DNA of 64,000 nucleotides from Rhytidiadelphus loreus (taxonomy: Eukaryota > Streptophyta > Bryopsida > Hypnales > Hylocomiaceae). Under the pieces are notes generated by a model that did not search any database, was not told where the DNA came from, and saw only the letters and a program-made list of their open reading frames with translations. The position numbers and the translations under genes were made by a program. Below are positions 59,970 through 64,000 of the stretch, in pieces (positions within the stretch are counted from its first letter, which is position 1; every line of letters begins with the position of its first letter). The DNA lies in the NCBI GenBank assembly GCA_947034895.1, contig OX344764.1, positions 60,865,348 through 60,929,347 on the forward strand, written 5' to 3'.

Positions 59970-59980
59970 CACTCGCCCTA
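59970..59980 (+). promoter_or_regulatory. Possible TATA box for the RING gene at 60140
   Basis: CTATATATCTA occurs about 165 bp upstream of the likely ATG at 60140 and just after the GC-rich minisatellite. Confidence 0.35.
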
Positions 59981-61621
59981 TATATCTAGTAGCCCATCAT
60001 CATGCTATCACCTTCATTTTCCATTGAGGCTTTCTGTCTTGCAACCTTTGTTGGCTGCATGCGTGACCCTTTCGGATAATATATATACTATTTTTTGCTA
60101 TCATTTGGTTCTTACAATTTTGCGACGTCCGCAAATCTCATGGCAACTGGAGGTAGCAGTGATGGGTCCCTTCCGGGGTTTTCCACTGTACGCACTTTTG
60201 GTGCAATTAGGAAGGCTGCCAAAGACAAGACTAGAAAAATGAGGGGTAACATTCACAAGAAGCGATGGCATGTGTTGCACAATGATAACCACCTAGCTTT
60301 CAAAGGGTGGAACGAAGAGCCAGAGCCATGGAGTATGCAGGTGTGCGAAGACTACATTGAATGGTGTCACATCGGGAAGTTCTTTTTGGCATGGCACCAT
60401 CATCACAACCGACACAATAACAAGGCAAATTTGAAGTATTGTGAAAATCCAGCTTTCATATGAAGGTATTTAGAATTGTGGCAGGTCCTCTACAAAACCC
60501 CTTTTGTAGATAGGAATGAGGCCCCTTTGTTCATTGCTAGAGGTGCCTATGCTGAGGTCGCCTTGAACAAACAAGTTGACTGGACCACGATCAAAGAAAG
60601 TACCTATGTGGAGCGTCCAGAAGTTGGAATAATTCCAAGAGGGGTTCTGAAATTTCCAAAGGGTGGACTTGGGCCTTTTCGAAGTGATCCACAAAACAAA
60701 GAAACTCAAGAGGTGGACACGGAAGAATCAGAAGAGGATAATGATTCAGATGGCACACGGATTCTTAAGCTTGTACGAGTGAAGGAGAAGATTATCACCC
60801 CCGTCCAAGTTCAAGTTCAAGTTCAAGATCCAAATGTTCAAGCCGCTTCATCATCACGGGGAAAGAAGATGAAATATCTTGCCAAGGTGCGACGGTCCAC
60901 CACGAAAATTAGATTGGCATCAGCCTCAACCACAATTGCGACTCCGATCTTGCCACCACAAGACGCCAGCAACGTCTTCGACTTTGCTTTAAGTGACGAC
61001 TCGCCCGTATGTGCCACAAGTCACATTCCCATTCCATAGTCTGAATCTGATGTTGTTCACAATGCGATGACGTTGGCGAAGGCTCTCGACCTCTTGAAGA
61101 CCAAGGATGCACAAATTGCAACCTTAGAAGGTAATGTGAAGAAATGGCCATCTACATGTGAACAAAAAAATGCTCTCATTTCTCAACAATCGAAAGAATT
61201 ACAAGGCCTTCAAGAAAAAGAGCGTCAGACTTTCACATTATCGGACATGGACGACACCTTTGTTGAGCAGGATCCACATCACTTGGACAAGCTTGTTGGG
61301 GACCTCACCAGCGATGTCATTCACCTTTCTCCTCCTGCCAAGCGTACGAAGCGTTCTTCAATTCTTCCAATGGCACCGCTTCCATTCGTCTCAAGAGATT
61401 CTAGCAATCCGCACGTTGATGGTTTGCAAGGGACTCAAGATTCACTTTCGTTTCCTGCCATTCCACATCTACAATCATCAAAGGAACTTGATTTGGCTGA
61501 GGAAAATAGAATGCTTCGAGAGAAGTTGGCAGTGTTGACAACGACATACTATCATTGGAAGGTCGCATGCATTCTCTCCGTGGATCGATCTTAACAAGTT
61601 GCGAAAGAACTAGACAAAGTT

Positions 61622-62124
61622 TTGAAGAACTTTGTAGCAAATGCCCCTAAACAAGAGAATGGATTGACATCATGGGCATTGATGGAGGATATGTTTCCGG
61701 ATAACATGTCCATGCTTGACGTGGCGGAAAAAAATGTCATAGATTGGACACAAAATGGTTGGGACCATGGAAATCAGATGTCTAGTCACTTCAACAAAAA
61801 AGACCAAAGTCTATTGTGGCCAAAGCCAGCTCATTTTGTCTTGGATCATACCAAATGCCCCATATGTCTAGAACAATTTGAGCTAGAAGGAAGATGGGCA
61901 CTTGGATCATGTACACATGTGTACCATCCTCAGTGTCTCATCACCCAATGTCTGATTAGACGACGATGTGTGATTTGTGCAGCACCATTCCATGATCGCT
62001 TGTATACCATGTTCAACTTGATGACTTACATGCCACCTTCTTGGGAACACAATAGAGACCCGATGGCAGAGACCCGATTTTGGGGACGAGACTTGCTTTG
62101 GAGTTGGCGAGAAGGCCTACATGA
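61622..62124 (+). CDS. RING-H2 part of the intronless element gene
   Basis: This open stretch holds the zinc ligands CPIC (61856), CTHVYHPQC and CVIC (ending 61978). It is preceded by LWPKP and followed by FHDRLYTMFNL and an aromatic/Arg-rich segment ending GLHD. All eight ligands are present, so the fold itself is intact. Ubiquitin-ligase activity is inferred from the domain only. Confidence 0.65.
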
Positions 62125-62362
62125 CACTAGAAGAAAGCCTTGTTTAATTGGATGTTCTTGCGTCAAAGTTGACAGATTTTTTTGTGCATCCAATGTAACA
62201 TCTTCATGTGTTTATGTGAACAATGACATTCAATGTAACATCTTTATACTACATTGGATGTCATTGTTGACATAAACACATGAAGATGTTACATTGGATG
62301 CGCAAAAAAATCTATCAACTTTGATGCAAGAACATCCAATTAAACAAGGCTTTCTACTAGAA
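62125..62362. mobile_element. CACTA-type hairpin MITE inside the RING gene
   Basis: This 238-bp palindrome starts CACTAGAAGAAAGCC. The right end is diverged (CTACTAGAA), with TGA on both sides (62122-62124, 62363-62365). The arms pair over about 100 bases. The coding frame before it (EGLHD) continues in frame after it (QEMGAAASQLNW) if the MITE and one TGA are disregarded, so it is an insertion into a once-open gene. Confidence 0.85.
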
Positions 62363-62372
62363 TGATCAAGAA

Positions 62373-62882
62373 ATGGGAGCTGCTGCCTCACAATTGAATT
62401 GGGAAACGGACCCGCGTGAAATTCTAAGAGTGGCATTCAACCTTATGGGAAAAGGAGCTGACAATGCAGGGAAGAGGGCGTTTTTTTTTCAATGCCTTGG
62501 TGGATATTTTGATAAGACATCCCAAACCTTCAAGTGGGGTGCTCATCCCGAAGGACACTGTTGGAATTTTGAAGGTGAACAAGGGGCTAATCGTGATGAA
62601 AATGCCACTCCAGAAGACTTGAATAGTATGGCTTACCTCGACTCAACATACGGGCCTTATTACCAAAGCCAAACACTCGATTATCTATTGGAGTTACACT
62701 CTCCGCAAACTAAAAGGACACTTGAAGCTCTCAAGAACTCCAATGTCTTGGAATCTATTTTACAAGCAGATGGACCTGCTTCAAGGACTTGTGCTATGAA
62801 GAAACTCATTGTTGGAGAGTCCAATGATTATGAACAAGGTGCAACGAGTGGTTCTCAGAACAATCCAATGGACTTGAACTAA
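62373..62882 (+). CDS. C-terminal part of the intronless RING gene
   Basis: 170 open codons after the MITE, ending GSQNNPMDLN. It contains WETDPREILRVAFNLMGKGADNA, an aromatic FFFQCLGGYF and a YLLELHSPQTKRTLEAL helix. It is not recognised as a known domain. The ATG at 62373 is probably an internal Met of the longer protein. Confidence 0.5.
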   Translation: MGAAASQLNWETDPREILRVAFNLMGKGADNAGKRAFFFQCLGGYFDKTSQTFKWGAHPEGHCWNFEGEQGANRDENATPEDLNSMAYLDSTYGPYYQSQTLDYLLELHSPQTKRTLEALKNSNVLESILQADGPASRTCAMKKLIVGESNDYEQGATSGSQNNPMDLN

Positions 62883-64000
62883 ACATTTCTATGAGATACT
62901 TACTTCAACGGTGGTTCTAGTTAATCGTAGTAGTATACAAGATGTAAGGCCCATAGTATAAGGGCCGTAGCATATCCATACTCGCACAATGTAGTACTCT
63001 AGCAAGAGTTAGGGTTAAGATGTTGGCTTCTAAAACTATACCGCCTTGGCTGTGTATACTGTATTGTACTACTGTGCTTATCAACAACAACCTTCTATTG
63101 CTTTGGTTTTGAAGGTTTAGGCATACTTATACATATGTAGCCTAAAATGTAATTGGTGAAATGCAAATACATTTGTTGTAGTGCCTTGCACAATGATTCC
63201 ATACACGGTCCCCACAAAATTGTAATCTTCAAATCTTTTAATGAATTTTTTCCTTTTGGATTTTTTTCTCATACAACATGTTTTTGTTTATTTGGAAAAA
63301 TTTGATTCATTCCATTCAGATTTTTTATGAGAAAGTTATGGACCATTTTGTTTGGCGGGCAACTTGAGTCTACAGCTTCTTCTTTTAAAAGTTGCTTGTA
63401 GGATTTGTTTCACCATGCAATTTCTACAATCTAAAAAAAAATTAGTTCCGGTCACATAGTTAAGTTCACTTGATAGCACACTCTCACCATTTTCATTTCA
63501 TTTTAGAGATATTCATTATTTAAATTTTACAACTAGATCTTACCTACTTCTACTCAACAATTTTTTAAAGTATCCAAAATTGTTTTTGAAAATTGTTTTT
63601 TTCCCACATATAACCATAGGATCTTACACCTTACTAGTATGAGAATGTGTGGAAAAAATTTCAGAATTTTTCATCTTACAGATTGCAAGATATCCGCATT
63701 TAAAGTGAAAAAAACAATTTTTTCAGCACATTGTTGGACTACATTATTTGACTTTGAACATTTTTCACTTTAATTTCTTGCACTACAGAGTTTTGAGCTT
63801 TAAACAAATATAGTGGAGAATTGAGTTGAGAGTCTAAATAAAAAAAAGGTTTTCAAAAAAACTTAATTTTCATTCTTAAAAAAATTGTAGAATAGAAGTA
63901 CATATGAGATTGAATGAAAATCTATTTTCTTTCTAAGATAGAATTAAAATGCACTAATCCCCACAGTCAAATTGTTGTTGCAAGCAAACTAAACCATGTG
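62883..64000. other. 3' flank and dispersed repeat, no gene
   Basis: The first 350 bp may be 3' untranslated region. From about 63250 the sequence is AT-rich, and the last 250 bp match 21700-21960, indicating a repeat that runs out of the window. Confidence 0.5.

Larger units (their letters stand above)
60140..62882 (+). pseudogene. Intronless LWPKP/RING-H2 element gene
   Basis: A single frame runs from the ATG at 60140 (MATGGSSDGS) to TAA at 62882, about 833 codons once the nested MITE is set aside. In order it has a basic N-terminus, an unknown domain (WEEPEPW-like and HIGKFFLAWHHHH region, then YKTPFVDRNEAPLFIARGAY), an acidic stretch and a VQVQVQ run. A coiled coil (about 61070-61200) and a second helical part follow, then LWPKP (61814-61828), a RING-H2 finger (C-x2-C-x14-C-x-H-x2-H-x2-C-x10-C-x2-C, 61856-61978) and a C-terminal domain. 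Its layout matches the gene inside the 12.5-kb transposon. Three stops interrupt it: TGA 60461, TAG 61037 and TAA 61592. It lies downstream of an LTR-like repeat, but its parent element is not defined. Confidence 0.65.

Noticed and set aside
62230..62436. 68-codon minus-strand ORF
   Set aside because: Mirrors the other arm of the MITE palindrome at 62125-62362.
1..64000. CRISPR arrays, rRNA genes and bacterial operons
   Set aside because: None seen; the repeats are tandem or dispersed eukaryotic types, and genes have GT-AG introns.

Overview
This window looks like nuclear DNA of a land plant, probably a non-flowering one such as a moss, liverwort, fern or lycophyte. It is AT-rich, crowded with transposon remnants, and its genes have GT-AG introns. 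Only one locus looks like an ordinary host gene: a four-exon TRM/LONGIFOLIA-like gene at 32348-36197, with a VARLMGLE motif near its N-terminus and a DUF4378 domain at its C-terminus. It sits in a more GC-rich island. I cannot name the species.

Almost everything else is mobile. The most striking object is a 12,473-bp DNA transposon at 2881-15353. It has identical 28-bp terminal inverted repeats (TIRs) beginning GGGTGAAAGCAAG and an ACTA target-site duplication (TSD). On the + strand it carries a DD(E)-type transposase gene (4158-8090, one clear intron). On the - strand it carries a convergent four-exon gene (14982-11268) for a coiled-coil protein with an LWPKP motif, a RING-H2 finger and a 16-residue tandem repeat. 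Smaller unknown ORFs lie between them. Two 0.7-kb non-autonomous relatives (48918-49643 and 51977-52684) share the GGGTGA..GCAAG ends and also make 4-bp TSDs (TCAT, CACA).

Three further transposon groups are visible. (1) Hairpin MITEs with CACTA-type ends (CACTAGAAGAAA) and 3-bp TSDs lie at 7711, 16648, 38841 and 62125. Two of them split coding sequences, and the reading frame continues if the MITE and one TSD copy are ignored. (2) 0.6-1 kb elements bounded by TTAA with CCCCTnAAGGnCC-like ends lie at 1752, 25267, 45351 and 46612. (3) Two LTR-like repeats with TATAAAAG boxes face opposite ways (45179 down to about 43250, and 56267 up to about 59150).

Two more long element-type genes are present. 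One is an intronless 60140-62882 gene with the same LWPKP + RING-H2 layout as the gene inside the large transposon. The other is a minus-strand gene at 53318-50713, split by one of the GGGTGA elements. Nearly all in-frame nonsense codons in these element genes could have come from CGA, CAG or CAA by C-to-T change, as expected if methylated, silenced copies are decaying. Between these features lie long AT-rich stretches with degenerate repeats, several minisatellites and no recognisable genes.
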